Source: Deferribacterales bacterium Deferri_01
Lineage (GTDB): Bacteria > Chrysiogenota > Deferribacteres > Deferribacterales > Geovibrionaceae
Assembly: GCA_001603805.1 (NCBI GenBank)
Contig: LUZY01000002.1
Coordinates: 62,001-126,000 of the forward strand
Length of the DNA: 64,000 nucleotides
Reading direction: 5' to 3'
Within the stretch, counting starts at the first letter, position 1. The number at the start of each line of letters is the position of its first letter. The notes under the pieces are model-generated. The model was given only the letters and a program-made list of their open reading frames with translations, was not told the DNA's origin and did no database searches. A program made the position numbers and the translations under genes. Positions 24,824-33,534 of the stretch are shown piece after piece.

Positions 24824-27217
24824 TTATTCTTCCGTTATTACAACCGGATTTTTGTACGCCTCGTTATTTTTTATTTTTCCCTGAATTTTTTTCAAAGATA
24901 CAAGGCAGCTATGTGCAGCACACGCCTGAGCAAGCTTTGATGTGGGTCTGGAAGGTGTGAGAACATTCACATTTCCCCCAAGACATCGGGCTCCAACACC
25001 GCAAGCATCCTCAGGAGAATACCATGCACCCTCATCCACACGCACTACGTTTCTGCGCATCGTGCTGCTTATTTGTGCCCCGCAGATTATTGAACCCCTC
25101 TCATTATAGACCTCAACAAGATCCCCGTCTTTTATACCCAGCTCCCAGGCATCTTCAGGGTTAATAACCACGGGTTCACGCCCTTTTATCTTGTACTGTT
25201 CTTTCAGAGATATGTTGTCCATCTGAGAATGCATCCTGTGTTTAGGATGAATCGAGAGTAGGTGATATTTATGTGTCTGCGCAAGATCCGCCCCCAGCCA
25301 CTCTTTGGGTTCTATCCATGTGGGATGCCCCGGACAGTCATCATATCCGAAACTTGCCACTTTCTCTGAAAAAATCTCTATCCTGCCGGATGGAGTAAAC
25401 AGCGGAGAGGTATTCGGATTTTTGCGGTAGTCTTCCAGCCTCACAAATCTTTTATTTTTTGAAGGCACTTTAAATTCAATAAACCCCTGACGCCAGAACT
25501 GCTCGAAAGGCATGTTGGTTTCGACGTTTGCGTAGCTCCAGCGTATCCAGTCCATCTGGCTTCTGCCTTCTGTAAATTCTTTTTCAAATCCAAGCCTTTT
25601 AGCAAGCTCAGTCAGCACCCAGTAGTCGTCTTTTGCTTCGTAAAGAGGCGGAATAACCTGCTTCATAGCCCATATATGGGTATGTGAATACGGGTCGCCG
25701 TATGTAATGTCATTTCGTTCAAAAGTTGACGTAACAGGAAGAACAATATCAGAATACTTCGCCGTTGCGTTCCAGACTATTTCATGGGTTATTATATTTT
25801 CAACACTGCGCATCCCTTCCAGCAGTTCATTGGTATTTGGCTGCTGTGTTATTATATTTGAACCCATATTATGAAGCAGTGATATTTTCGGATAAGTAAT
25901 TTTGTTTCCGTTGAAATCTATTGTCCTGCCGGGATTAAGCAGCATCTCACCTATTCTCGAAGCAGGGATAACTGTTCTGGCGAGGTTTCTCCCCTGTGAC
26001 ATCCTGCGTGGCATAACTTTGCCTGAGTACGAAAGCCCCCCGTTGCCGAAGTGGTAGCCTCCGCCGGGTGTTCCGACCTGCCCCAGCATACAGGCGAGAG
26101 TTATCAGAGACCAGTGAAACTGCTCTCCGTTGTCTGCACGCTGGCATCCGTAATGACTTGTAAGCAGAGTTCCTGTTTTACGAAACTCAAAAGCAAGCCT
26201 TCTTATTGTACCGGCACTGACTCCGCATATTTTTTCGGCCCATTCAGGGCTTTTCCTCACACCATCATGCTTTCCGGTAATGTAGTTTTTGAAAATATCA
26301 AAGCCTACGGTGTATTTATTTATAAAAGAGCTGTCGTATTCGTTAGTAGTAAAAAGCTCAAAACAGATCGCCATTATCATGGCAACATCTGTGTTAGGCT
26401 TTATGGGGATCCATTCCGCATCCATAAACTTGGCAGTTTCAGTATAAACAGGGTCAATACTTATGAACTTCATCCCTGCATTTTTCATATTCACAAACCA
26501 CTCAATACGGGTATGATCCGGCACAGAATAGCTTATCCTGAATGTTTTAAAAGGGTCAGAGCCCCAAAGAACCATGGTTTTGGTGTGCTTGGCTATCATC
26601 TCGTATGTAGTTTGATAGCTGTATATTTCAAGCCCGCCCATTACATGAGGCAGAATGTGTGTTGCCGCTCCGGCGGAGTAATCACCTATTGTGTCGGTAA
26701 AACCGCCGAAAAGCCCCATAAATCTGCCCTGTAGAATGTCAGGACGACCTATTACGCCGGGGTGCGACCAGCCTGCAAATGACGGGCGGTATATTGATTC
26801 GTTTCCGTAATTTTCCTTAACATCCCTGAGTATCTTCGCTACGAGATCCAGAGCGGTTTTCCAGTCAACCCTGACAAATTCTTCACAACCCCTCAGAGAA
26901 GTGTCTCTCTTTCCGGCGAGGAAGCTTTTTCTTACGCAAGGATATTTTATTCTGTTCTGGCTATGGACATATTCAGGCAAACTGTACAGCATGGACGTGG
27001 GCGCATAATCATTTTTATGAGGCTCCACTCCCATAACTCTACTGCCGGACACTACAGCCATTACAGCCCCGAAATGGGTCGCATGTGGAATTTTCACTCC
27101 TGATGCGGAGTTTGTCATTGCGAAAAGCTCATTGTAAGCGCCGCTCATCATTAAGGCGGAAGAAAAAAGACCCATCTTAAGCAGGTCCCTTCTGCTTATT
27201 CCGTCATAACCATTCAT
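24824..27217 (-). CDS. torA: TMAO/DMSO/biotin-sulfoxide reductase family catalytic subunit (TorA-like)
   Basis: A 797-residue Tat-exported molybdoenzyme. The Tat motif is SRRDLLK (residues 8-14). There is no 4Fe-4S cysteine motif, as in TorA/BisC/DorA. Ser181 in IGDYSAGAA aligns with the Mo-ligating serine, followed by HILPHVMGGLEIYSYQTTYE and VLWGSDPFKTFRI, all typical of TorA. The ATG at 27217 is chosen because the Tat motif follows directly; GAGG is 11 bases upstream. It follows the sensor kinase by about 35 bases and precedes the cytochrome by 15. Which oxide is reduced cannot be read from the sequence. Confidence 0.92.
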   Translation of the reverse strand: MNGYDGISRRDLLKMGLFSSALMMSGAYNELFAMTNSASGVKIPHATHFGAVMAVVSGSRVMGVEPHKNDYAPTSMLYSLPEYVHSQNRIKYPCVRKSFLAGKRDTSLRGCEEFVRVDWKTALDLVAKILRDVKENYGNESIYRPSFAGWSHPGVIGRPDILQGRFMGLFGGFTDTIGDYSAGAATHILPHVMGGLEIYSYQTTYEMIAKHTKTMVLWGSDPFKTFRISYSVPDHTRIEWFVNMKNAGMKFISIDPVYTETAKFMDAEWIPIKPNTDVAMIMAICFELFTTNEYDSSFINKYTVGFDIFKNYITGKHDGVRKSPEWAEKICGVSAGTIRRLAFEFRKTGTLLTSHYGCQRADNGEQFHWSLITLACMLGQVGTPGGGYHFGNGGLSYSGKVMPRRMSQGRNLARTVIPASRIGEMLLNPGRTIDFNGNKITYPKISLLHNMGSNIITQQPNTNELLEGMRSVENIITHEIVWNATAKYSDIVLPVTSTFERNDITYGDPYSHTHIWAMKQVIPPLYEAKDDYWVLTELAKRLGFEKEFTEGRSQMDWIRWSYANVETNMPFEQFWRQGFIEFKVPSKNKRFVRLEDYRKNPNTSPLFTPSGRIEIFSEKVASFGYDDCPGHPTWIEPKEWLGADLAQTHKYHLLSIHPKHRMHSQMDNISLKEQYKIKGREPVVINPEDAWELGIKDGDLVEVYNERGSIICGAQISSTMRRNVVRVDEGAWYSPEDACGVGARCLGGNVNVLTPSRPTSKLAQACAAHSCLVSLKKIQGKIKNNEAYKNPVVITEE

Positions 27218-27251
27218 AACAATAATAACCTCGTAAAATAATAAGATGTCA

Positions 27252-28607
27252 CTACACATTCCCGTCTGCGGCGGCTTTTTTTGTCTCACATCCGCAGTCT
27301 TCTTTGAGATTGTAGCAAAGTGTCACTGTTGTGCCTTTATCCGGTTCGGATTCAATAAGGAAGCTCCAGCCAAGGCTGGAACACAGACGCCTGACAATGG
27401 CAACGCCGAAACCGAAACCTTCTGCATGGTACTTCCCTGAATTTTTCCGGAGAAGATTAAGCTGCGTACTGCTTATGCCCATGCCCGTGTCTTTAACAGA
27501 AAGACATTTCTCCCGCAGGATGACCGTCACCTTACCTGATTGAGTATAAGTAAAGGCGTTGCGCAGGAGATTTGATATAAGTATATTCATTACCTGCGGA
27601 GCAACCGGAAGCATCTGAGGATAAAGCTCCCTCACCTCTATCTTAACAGGCTTATCTTTTATAAGATACAGATGTTCCTGTATGGTATCTGTGACTACAG
27701 AAAGCGTATCTGTTTCCTCAAAGTCAAATTCTCCTATGGTTTCATATCTTGAAAGCCAGAGGAATGATTTTATAAGATGCTCCATCTTGGATGTGGCACG
27801 GTGTATCCTTCCCACAATACGTGCCATTTTTTCGTCTTCAACCGCCTTTGAGTTTTCAAGAAGCTCAAGAGCGCCCTTGATAGTGGTCACTGGGGTGCGC
27901 AGTTCGTGAGATGCATCACGTGCAAAAGCAGCCTCTCTGGCAACAGATGTATGCAGCTCGTCCAGAGTATTCTTAAGGGTCGCCGCCAGAAATCCTATTT
28001 CGTCATCTCTGTAACCCTGTACGAAATCATCGGGCAAAGGTGAGCCTGTACCTCTTTCTTTGATATAATCCGCAAGGGTTACCACAGGGTTAATAACTTT
28101 ATGGGCGGTAATAAGTCCCATAACAAAGCCGAAAACCATGATAGGCATCAGAACGCCAAGTATCGTAACCCGGAGAGAACTCAGAGACTCCCTGCTTGCA
28201 TCCAGCCTTGTCACATTATACAGCATGTAGAATTTCACACCATCAGGCAGCATCCTGATTATGATGTGGTACTTCTGCTGGTTACTTGTTCTAGAGTATT
28301 CTCCGGGCTCAAGCTTTGGAAGTTCAGCCTTCGCCCACTCAGGAAGCAGATCTTCACCGTAGTAAACGTTTATGAACGGCGAAGACGGCTTAGGCATAAA
28401 AAATGAGTTTGATGTCGGCGCAGCAAAAGTGGACATATGGCTGCGGAGGTAATAATCCGCCTCCATGCGTATTGTCCTCTGCTTTGATCTGGTTTCGCTT
28501 ATCTGTGTTGAAACAATAACACCAAGCACAAGAAGTGAACCCAGAAGGAGGCTTATTCCTATAAAAACAAGAATTATCCTGCTTCGCAGACCGGTTTTAA
28601 ACCGCAT
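27252..28607 (-). CDS. sensor histidine kinase of the reductase island
   Basis: A 451-residue membrane kinase: TM1 (IILVFIGISLLLGSLLVLGVIV), a periplasmic domain of about 110 residues with PEWAKAELPKLEPGEY, TM2 (VTILGVLMPIMVFGFVMGLI), HAMP, HisKA with DASHELRTPVTTIKGALE, and HATPase with N box LISNLLRNAFTY, DTGMGIS and GFGFGVAIVRRL. It is a classical kinase, not a TorS-type hybrid, so it is not orthologous to enteric TorS. Its start overlaps the regulator stop by 11 bases. Its place before torA suggests that it senses an oxide or the respiratory state. Confidence 0.93.
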   Translation of the reverse strand: MRFKTGLRSRIILVFIGISLLLGSLLVLGVIVSTQISETRSKQRTIRMEADYYLRSHMSTFAAPTSNSFFMPKPSSPFINVYYGEDLLPEWAKAELPKLEPGEYSRTSNQQKYHIIIRMLPDGVKFYMLYNVTRLDASRESLSSLRVTILGVLMPIMVFGFVMGLITAHKVINPVVTLADYIKERGTGSPLPDDFVQGYRDDEIGFLAATLKNTLDELHTSVAREAAFARDASHELRTPVTTIKGALELLENSKAVEDEKMARIVGRIHRATSKMEHLIKSFLWLSRYETIGEFDFEETDTLSVVTDTIQEHLYLIKDKPVKIEVRELYPQMLPVAPQVMNILISNLLRNAFTYTQSGKVTVILREKCLSVKDTGMGISSTQLNLLRKNSGKYHAEGFGFGVAIVRRLCSSLGWSFLIESEPDKGTTVTLCYNLKEDCGCETKKAAADGNV

Positions 28608-29292
28608 CTGTCTCCTCTGGGGGCTCTTCGGCTATTTTATATCCTCTACCCCTTACAGTATGGAGAAGTTCTGTATCAAATGGTTTATCAACAAGCTGGC
28701 GCAGAGTGTAGAAATGAGCCTTAAGCGCATTTGTCTGCGGAGGCTGATCTTTCCAGATGGCATACTCAAGCTCTTCCTTGGAAACTATACCGGGGTGTGC
28801 CTCCATCAGCTTACGCAGAATCGTGAAACAGACTCCGGGGAGATCTATTATTCTTCCTTTTCTCATCACACAGCCGTTCTCAGGATCAAGGCTGAGTCCG
28901 CCGACTTCAAAAACGCTTGCCACACTGTGTTTTGTTCTTCTCACAGCCGCTTCAAGGCGCACCTTAAGCTCCGCTAGTTCAAAGGGTTTAGGCAGATAAT
29001 CGTCCGTACCGGATTCAAATCCGTCAAGTTTGTCGTCCAGCATAGTTCTTGCGGTCAGCATCACAACCGGAATGTTCAGTCTCAGTTTGCGTCTAAGGAT
29101 CCTGCATACTTCAAATCCGTTTATACCGGGAAGGTTAATGTCCAGCACAAGGGCGTCATAGTGATTCTCCTGTGCAAACTGCAGCCCAGCTTCGCCTGTG
29201 ATGGCGTAGTCCACACTCCAGCCCTGCATTTCAAAATAGTCGATTACATTTTCCGCAAGATCCGAATCGTCTTCAATCAATAACAATCTCAT
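28597..29292 (-). CDS. OmpR/PhoB-type response regulator of the reductase island
   Basis: A 231-residue regulator. The receiver has the acidic pair in LLIEDDSD, phosphoacceptor Asp in LVLDINLPG, and YLPKPFE. The C-terminal winged helix carries the recognition region QTNALKAHFYTLRQLVDKPF and HTVRGRGYKI. The start at 29292 follows AAGAGGT at good spacing; an in-frame ATG further upstream contains that site. It is the first gene of the operon regulator-kinase-torA-cytochrome-dmsA-dmsB-torD. Direct repeats TTTACY before it and before dmsA are candidate binding sites, implying autoregulation (inference). Confidence 0.94.
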   Translation of the reverse strand: MRLLLIEDDSDLAENVIDYFEMQGWSVDYAITGEAGLQFAQENHYDALVLDINLPGINGFEVCRILRRKLRLNIPVVMLTARTMLDDKLDGFESGTDDYLPKPFELAELKVRLEAAVRRTKHSVASVFEVGGLSLDPENGCVMRKGRIIDLPGVCFTILRKLMEAHPGIVSKEELEYAIWKDQPPQTNALKAHFYTLRQLVDKPFDTELLHTVRGRGYKIAEEPPEETDAV

Positions 29293-29618
29293 TTTTTGTG
29301 ACCTCTTCATTTCAGATAAATTCAATACGAAATATAGGCAACAGTAAAATTAATGCACGACAAAAAATAACCTTATACAAATTTTACACTGGTTCACATT
29401 GCCGCATACTTCCCCAAAAAGGTATAAATACCCCATACTAACATAGATTAACAGGCTTGGAGTAAAGTACAAGTAAAGACCAGGTAAAATTTTAAACTTG
29501 TCTCATAGAATATTATACCATTAGCAGATAAATAAAGTTTTTATTTCTTTTATATGTTGCCTTCCCTGCCGTTTCTGATAGATTCAGCGGATCACCGGAT
29601 TTTAAGGAGATGATAATT
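29293..29618. promoter_or_regulatory. divergent regulatory region with triple TTTACY repeat
   Basis: This 326-bp, AT-rich gap separates the regulator operon (minus) from a methyltransferase gene (plus). On the plus strand GTAAA occurs at 29462, 29473 and 29484, exactly 11 bp apart. On the minus strand this reads TTTACC-TGGTC-TTTACT-TGTAC-TTTACT and points at the regulator gene. AAAGGTATAAATACCCCAT lies at 29418-29436. AAGGAG at 29604 is the methyltransferase Shine-Dalgarno. Confidence 0.6.
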
Positions 29619-30467
29619 ATGAATCCCTCAGGTTCTTATTCTGTTCTGGACAGCGGAAATGGAAGAAAGCTGGAAAAAGTTGGCGGCTTTATACTGGACA
29701 GACCATGCGCACAGGCAGTCTGGGGCAAAATGCTTCCCGAAAGCGAATGGAAAAATGTTCATGCCATATTCTCAAGAGAAGGCGGCAGCAGCTGGTCGTA
29801 CAGAAAAACTCTGCCTAAGGAATGGGTGATTGAAGTAGACGGTCTGAAGTTCTACATAAGCCCCACAGATTTCGGTCATCTCGGTGTTTTCCCTGAACAC
29901 AGATACTCATGGAGCTTCATGACAGATCTGATCAATAATTACGACAAAAAGCTTAAGGTCCTGAATCTTTTTTCATATTCCGGAGCAGCAACACTCGCCG
30001 CATGCAAAGCCGGTGCAGATGTAACCCACGTTGACGCCTCGCAGAAGATAAACGACCTCGCCAAACGCAACATATCCCTAAACGGTCTTGATCCGTCAAA
30101 GGTGAAATGGATCACCGATGACGTTATCAAATATCTCAAAAGAGAAGAGAAAAGGGGTTCAAAATATGACGGCATCATACTTGACCCGCCAAGCTTCGGC
30201 AGAGGAAGCAAAGGCGAAGTTTTTAAAATAGACACCCACCTGCCGGAGATAATAAAGCTCTGCCGCAGCGTGCTTAGTGAAAACCCGTCCTTCATTATTC
30301 TCACCTGCCATACACCGGGATATACACCGCTCACCCTGAAAAATATTCTTATTCAGGCGATGGAAGGCAAGAACGGCATAATAGAAACAAGCGAACTGAC
30401 ACTGGACAGAGGAGAAAGCCCGCTGCCTGTTCCGGCAGGTTACTTCGCCGCTTGGAAACGGAGATAA
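29619..30467 (+). CDS. class I SAM-dependent methyltransferase (RlmI/COG1092-like)
   Basis: A 282-residue methyltransferase. The SAM-binding motif I is VLNLFSYSGAATLAACKAGA, motif II ends in HVDAS, and the catalytic/substrate motif ILDPPSFGRG (DPPSF) is characteristic of 23S rRNA cytosine-type methyltransferases of the RlmI group. Those usually carry an N-terminal PUA domain; this one has a short N-terminal region instead (GGFILDRPCAQAVWGK). ATG 29619 is preferred over ATG 29610, which abuts the AAGGAG. The next gene is a pseudouridine synthase 4 bases on, consistent with a small RNA-modification operon. Confidence 0.88.
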   Translation: MNPSGSYSVLDSGNGRKLEKVGGFILDRPCAQAVWGKMLPESEWKNVHAIFSREGGSSWSYRKTLPKEWVIEVDGLKFYISPTDFGHLGVFPEHRYSWSFMTDLINNYDKKLKVLNLFSYSGAATLAACKAGADVTHVDASQKINDLAKRNISLNGLDPSKVKWITDDVIKYLKREEKRGSKYDGIILDPPSFGRGSKGEVFKIDTHLPEIIKLCRSVLSENPSFIILTCHTPGYTPLTLKNILIQAMEGKNGIIETSELTLDRGESPLPVPAGYFAAWKRR

Positions 30468-30471
30468 CCGG

Positions 30472-31152
30472 ATGAAGCTTGATATATTATACAGTGACAA
30501 CCACATCCTTGCAGTTAACAAACCGGCTGGATTAAGCACTCAGGTATCCAACGAACATAAGGAAAGCCTTGAGGAATATGCCCGAGAATGGGTCCGCCGT
30601 GAGTTCAATAAGCCGGGCAATGTCTTTCTGCATACCGTTCACAGGCTGGACAGACCAGTAAGCGGAGCAGTGCTTTTCGCCAGAACAGACAAAGCACTGT
30701 CACGCCTGAATGCATTTCTGAGAGATAAGAAAGCAGAAAAAATATACTTCGCTGTTATTCAGGGAAACCCACCGGCGGAAACAGGTACTCTTGTCCACCA
30801 TCACTCCCACGGGAATTTTAAGGCAAAAATAACCCAGAACCCACACAAAAACTCGAAAATAGCAGTGCTTGAGTATGAGAGGATCGCAAAGGTCAGCGGC
30901 CTGTCACTGCTTAAAATAAATCTTGAAACAGGCAGATACCATCAGATACGTGCCCAGCTTTCCTTTGCAGGATTCCCTATAGCCGGAGACACGAAATACG
31001 GCAGCAGAATAAAAACAGATAACGAAGCAGTAGCCCTCCACCACAGAAAGCTCACTTTCAAACATCCCACCCAGCAGGAGGAAATTACAGTCACAGCAGA
31101 CCTCCCCTCCTTTTACCCATGGAATCTTTTTCGTGAGGCAGTCTCCCGCTGA
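30472..31152 (+). CDS. RluA-family pseudouridine synthase
   Basis: A 226-residue enzyme that isomerises uridine in rRNA or tRNA. The catalytic motif HRLDRPVSGAVLFARTDKA (catalytic Asp in HRLD) is near residue 60, LETGRYHQIRAQLS (substrate-binding motif) near 145 and GDTKYGS near 170. There is no N-terminal S4 domain, so it resembles the short RluC/TruC-like members. It follows the methyltransferase by 4 bases. Its stop codon lies within the terminator stem. Confidence 0.92.
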   Translation: MKLDILYSDNHILAVNKPAGLSTQVSNEHKESLEEYAREWVRREFNKPGNVFLHTVHRLDRPVSGAVLFARTDKALSRLNAFLRDKKAEKIYFAVIQGNPPAETGTLVHHHSHGNFKAKITQNPHKNSKIAVLEYERIAKVSGLSLLKINLETGRYHQIRAQLSFAGFPIAGDTKYGSRIKTDNEAVALHHRKLTFKHPTQQEEITVTADLPSFYPWNLFREAVSR

Positions 31153-31165
31153 GACTGCCCGCTTT
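31137..31165 (+). terminator. Rho-independent terminator of the RNA-modification pair
   Basis: GGCAGTCTC (31137-31145) / CCGCT / GAGACTGCC (31151-31159), then CGCTTTTC. The stem includes the stop codon of the pseudouridine synthase gene. Confidence 0.8.
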
Positions 31166-31272
31166 TCAATAAGACTTTTCAGCAGAACATAATACCTAGT
31201 AAACAAATATTATTATTCTTTTTTATTACAAATAATATAGCTATATCCATCGAAATGTACCCCAGACCCATG

Positions 31273-31288
31273 GTAAAGACAAAGTAAA
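31273..31288. promoter_or_regulatory. TTTACY direct repeat upstream of the cytochrome operon
   Basis: GTAAA at 31273-31277 and 31284-31288 (11 bp apart); on the minus strand TTTACT-TTGTC-TTTACC, matching the motif before dmsA and the OmpR-type regulator. It is flanked by CCATG/CATGG. It lies about 180 bp before the likely promoter of the cytochrome operon, in reversed orientation. The rest of 31166-31451 is AT-rich and shows nothing else definite. Confidence 0.5.
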
Positions 31289-31451
31289 ACCATGTTTTCT
31301 ATAACATCGTTCTTGCCATTTACCTATAAATGACAAATGCTGATAACCCCGTAATAACATATGTTTGCTAACCATTGAAACACTTATGAATATACAGATT
31401 TTTGTATTTTTAATAATTTCGGCATAACGCTTCCAAAACACAGTATCGTTA

Positions 31452-31480
31452 TTGACAATGAAGATTAGATCTTTTAGTCT
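31452..31480 (+). promoter_or_regulatory. sigma-70-like promoter of the large cytochrome operon
   Basis: TTGACA (31452-31457), 17 bp, TAGTCT (31475-31480), about 65 bp before the first cytochrome gene. Confidence 0.55.
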
Positions 31481-31545
31481 AGATGGAAACTAGGAAATAT
31501 AACCTTCTGTTTTAATTTCTTTTATTTAAAAATTTGGAGTGGATG

Positions 31546-32598
31546 ATGAGAATATTTTTCTTATTTACCATCATGGCTGCCGGCATTCTGTTCGGTACGC
31601 TTTCCGCACATGCTTCGTCCATAGTTCCGGACGATGAAAACTGCATGATGTGTCACAAGTATCCGGGTCTCAGCAGGGTTAGCGACGAAGGATATTTAAG
31701 GCAGTTCTATGTGGATTCCGACAGGTATGCCCACTCCGTACACACCAAGGTCAAGTGTACGGGATGTCATGTTGACATTAAGGAAATACCCCACAAGGAA
31801 GCCAAAATAGTTGACTGCTCCACCGAATGCCATATAACAATGGGCGATTCGGCAAAACCTTTCTCCCACAGCAAAATTGTTGAAGAGCTAAAAGGCAGTA
31901 TCCACAATGTTGACAACGAACATGTGAACGCCCGCATAGCCGAAGACTTTCCCACCTGTACAGACTGTCACAGCAACCCCACTTACCGTTTCATAACAGA
32001 CGATGTAAGAGATGTTCATGACGCCAGAACACAGGATAAGATCTTCCAGAAGTGCAGTGTCTGCCACGATCAGGATGCCTCCTACAAATACTATTTCAAC
32101 CATGTGACCCACAGGATCAAAAACCTGTCGGCAAGCGAGGATGTGGTTAAAACATGCAGCAAATGCCATTCAAGGGACGATATGGCGGAAAAGCATAAGC
32201 TTAAAAATGCCGCCAGCACCTATCTTGACACTTTCCACGGAAAAGCTGTCGAATTCGGAATGGAAAATGCCCCCACATGTATCGACTGTCACGTAAGGGA
32301 CGGACAATCCGTTCACAAGATTCTCAGCCACAAAAGCCCGGACAGCGCCACCTATGTGGAAAACAGATACAAATCCTGCGAGGGTGAAGGCTGCCACGCT
32401 AACACCACCAGAGAATTTGGTCTGATCAGAATGCACGTTGTGATAGACAAAGACCTCTACCCCGTTGAGTTCTGGGTAGCTCTGGCTTTCACAGTGCTGA
32501 CGCTGGGAGTATTCTTCCTGCTTCAGGGTCTTATGGTGCTTGAACTCATCAGGATTATGTTCCCGAACCTGAGCTTCAGGCGTAAGAGAAACGGTTAA
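31546..32598 (+). CDS. octaheme c-type cytochrome with C-terminal membrane anchor (bc module)
   Basis: A 350-residue periplasm-facing cytochrome with signal peptide (MRIFFLFTIMAAGILFGTLSA) and a C-terminal helix (FWVALAFTVLTLGVFFLLQG). It has six CXXCH sites (CMMCH, CTGCH, CTDCH, CSVCH, CSKCH, CIDCH), one CX3CH (CSTECH) and one CX4CH (CEGEGCH), so up to eight hemes. With the cytochrome b gene that follows, it resembles Geobacter Cbc-type menaquinol-oxidising complexes; this is by architecture, not alignment. ATG 31546 is chosen, 6 bases after GGAG; TTG and ATG alternatives lie just upstream. It is the first gene of a ten-gene operon. Confidence 0.92.
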   Translation: MRIFFLFTIMAAGILFGTLSAHASSIVPDDENCMMCHKYPGLSRVSDEGYLRQFYVDSDRYAHSVHTKVKCTGCHVDIKEIPHKEAKIVDCSTECHITMGDSAKPFSHSKIVEELKGSIHNVDNEHVNARIAEDFPTCTDCHSNPTYRFITDDVRDVHDARTQDKIFQKCSVCHDQDASYKYYFNHVTHRIKNLSASEDVVKTCSKCHSRDDMAEKHKLKNAASTYLDTFHGKAVEFGMENAPTCIDCHVRDGQSVHKILSHKSPDSATYVENRYKSCEGEGCHANTTREFGLIRMHVVIDKDLYPVEFWVALAFTVLTLGVFFLLQGLMVLELIRIMFPNLSFRRKRNG

Positions 32599-32616
32599 GA
32601 GCGGGGGTCAGCGAAA

Positions 32617-33534
32617 ATGAAAGGATTACCTTTAGTTAAAATAAAAAACGGAGAAAAACATTACCTGAAACTCACTCAAAACCAGAGAGTTCAGCACATG
32701 TTTATCATGGTCACATTCATACTCCTTGTGGCTACCGGCTTTCCGCTGAAGTTCCACTTCTATCCATGGGCAAAACCTATGATAGAGATGTTCGGCGGTC
32801 TGCATGTCACAAGGTTCATACACAGGGTGTGCGGCGTTATCATGGTTGGTCAGTTCTTCTACCACTGGTACTACCTGTTTAAGAACATGGCCATCAACTA
32901 CATAATACCGGCTAAGAAAACAGGAACATTCTCATGGGGCGAGTTCGGACGCTTTGTGTACTACTCACCCATGTGCCCGCGTAAGAAAGATGCGCAGGAT
33001 ATAGCGGCGTTTATCAAATACGCACTTTTCATAAGCGATGACATGCCAAAGCATGAAAGATTCCACTGGAGAGAAAAGTTTGACTACTGGGCAGTGTTCT
33101 GGGGTATTCCCGTTCTCGGAATCACCGGTATTTTCCTGTGGTTTCCAGTGTGGGCTACATCATTCCTCCCCGGTTGGGCGGTAAACATAAGCTACATAGC
33201 CCATTCCGACGAGGCTATGCTTGCTGTCAGTGTTATCTTCATCTGGCACATGTACAACGCTCACGTCAACTATGACAAATTCCCCATGTCACCCCTCTTC
33301 CTGACGGGTTATATGCCCGAACACCTCATGAAGCATGAGTATTACATGGAATGGGCAAGGATAAACCGCATAGTTGAAAAAGATCCCTCACGCCTCCTTG
33401 ACCTTGACAAAGAAAAGGATGCGGAAATGCTTACCAATCAGGAAAAAATGGAACTTATCAGAGAGCAGATAGAGTTTATGAAAGAAAGCACGACCGGCGG
33501 CAAATACAACAAAGGAGGTTCTCACCATGAGTAA
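32617..33534 (+). CDS. membrane cytochrome b (formate-dehydrogenase-gamma/Cbc-like)
   Basis: A 305-residue integral membrane protein with four to five helices and paired heme-b histidine candidates: RVQHMFIMVTFILLVATGF, FIHRVCGVIMVGQFFYHWYY, and VIFIWHMYNAH. It should oxidise menaquinol and pass electrons to the preceding octaheme and following triheme cytochromes. A cytoplasmic or periplasmic loop has MPKHERFHWREKFDYW. The Glu/Lys-rich tail after residue 255 is soluble. GGGGG upstream supplies the ribosome-binding site. The next gene overlaps by 8 bases. Confidence 0.88.
   Translation: MKGLPLVKIKNGEKHYLKLTQNQRVQHMFIMVTFILLVATGFPLKFHFYPWAKPMIEMFGGLHVTRFIHRVCGVIMVGQFFYHWYYLFKNMAINYIIPAKKTGTFSWGEFGRFVYYSPMCPRKKDAQDIAAFIKYALFISDDMPKHERFHWREKFDYWAVFWGIPVLGITGIFLWFPVWATSFLPGWAVNISYIAHSDEAMLAVSVIFIWHMYNAHVNYDKFPMSPLFLTGYMPEHLMKHEYYMEWARINRIVEKDPSRLLDLDKEKDAEMLTNQEKMELIREQIEFMKESTTGGKYNKGGSHHE

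Noticed and set aside
27252-28607. TorS orthologue
   Set aside because: The kinase is a simple two-helix HAMP kinase without receiver or Hpt domains and without a TorT gene, so it is not the enteric TorS system.
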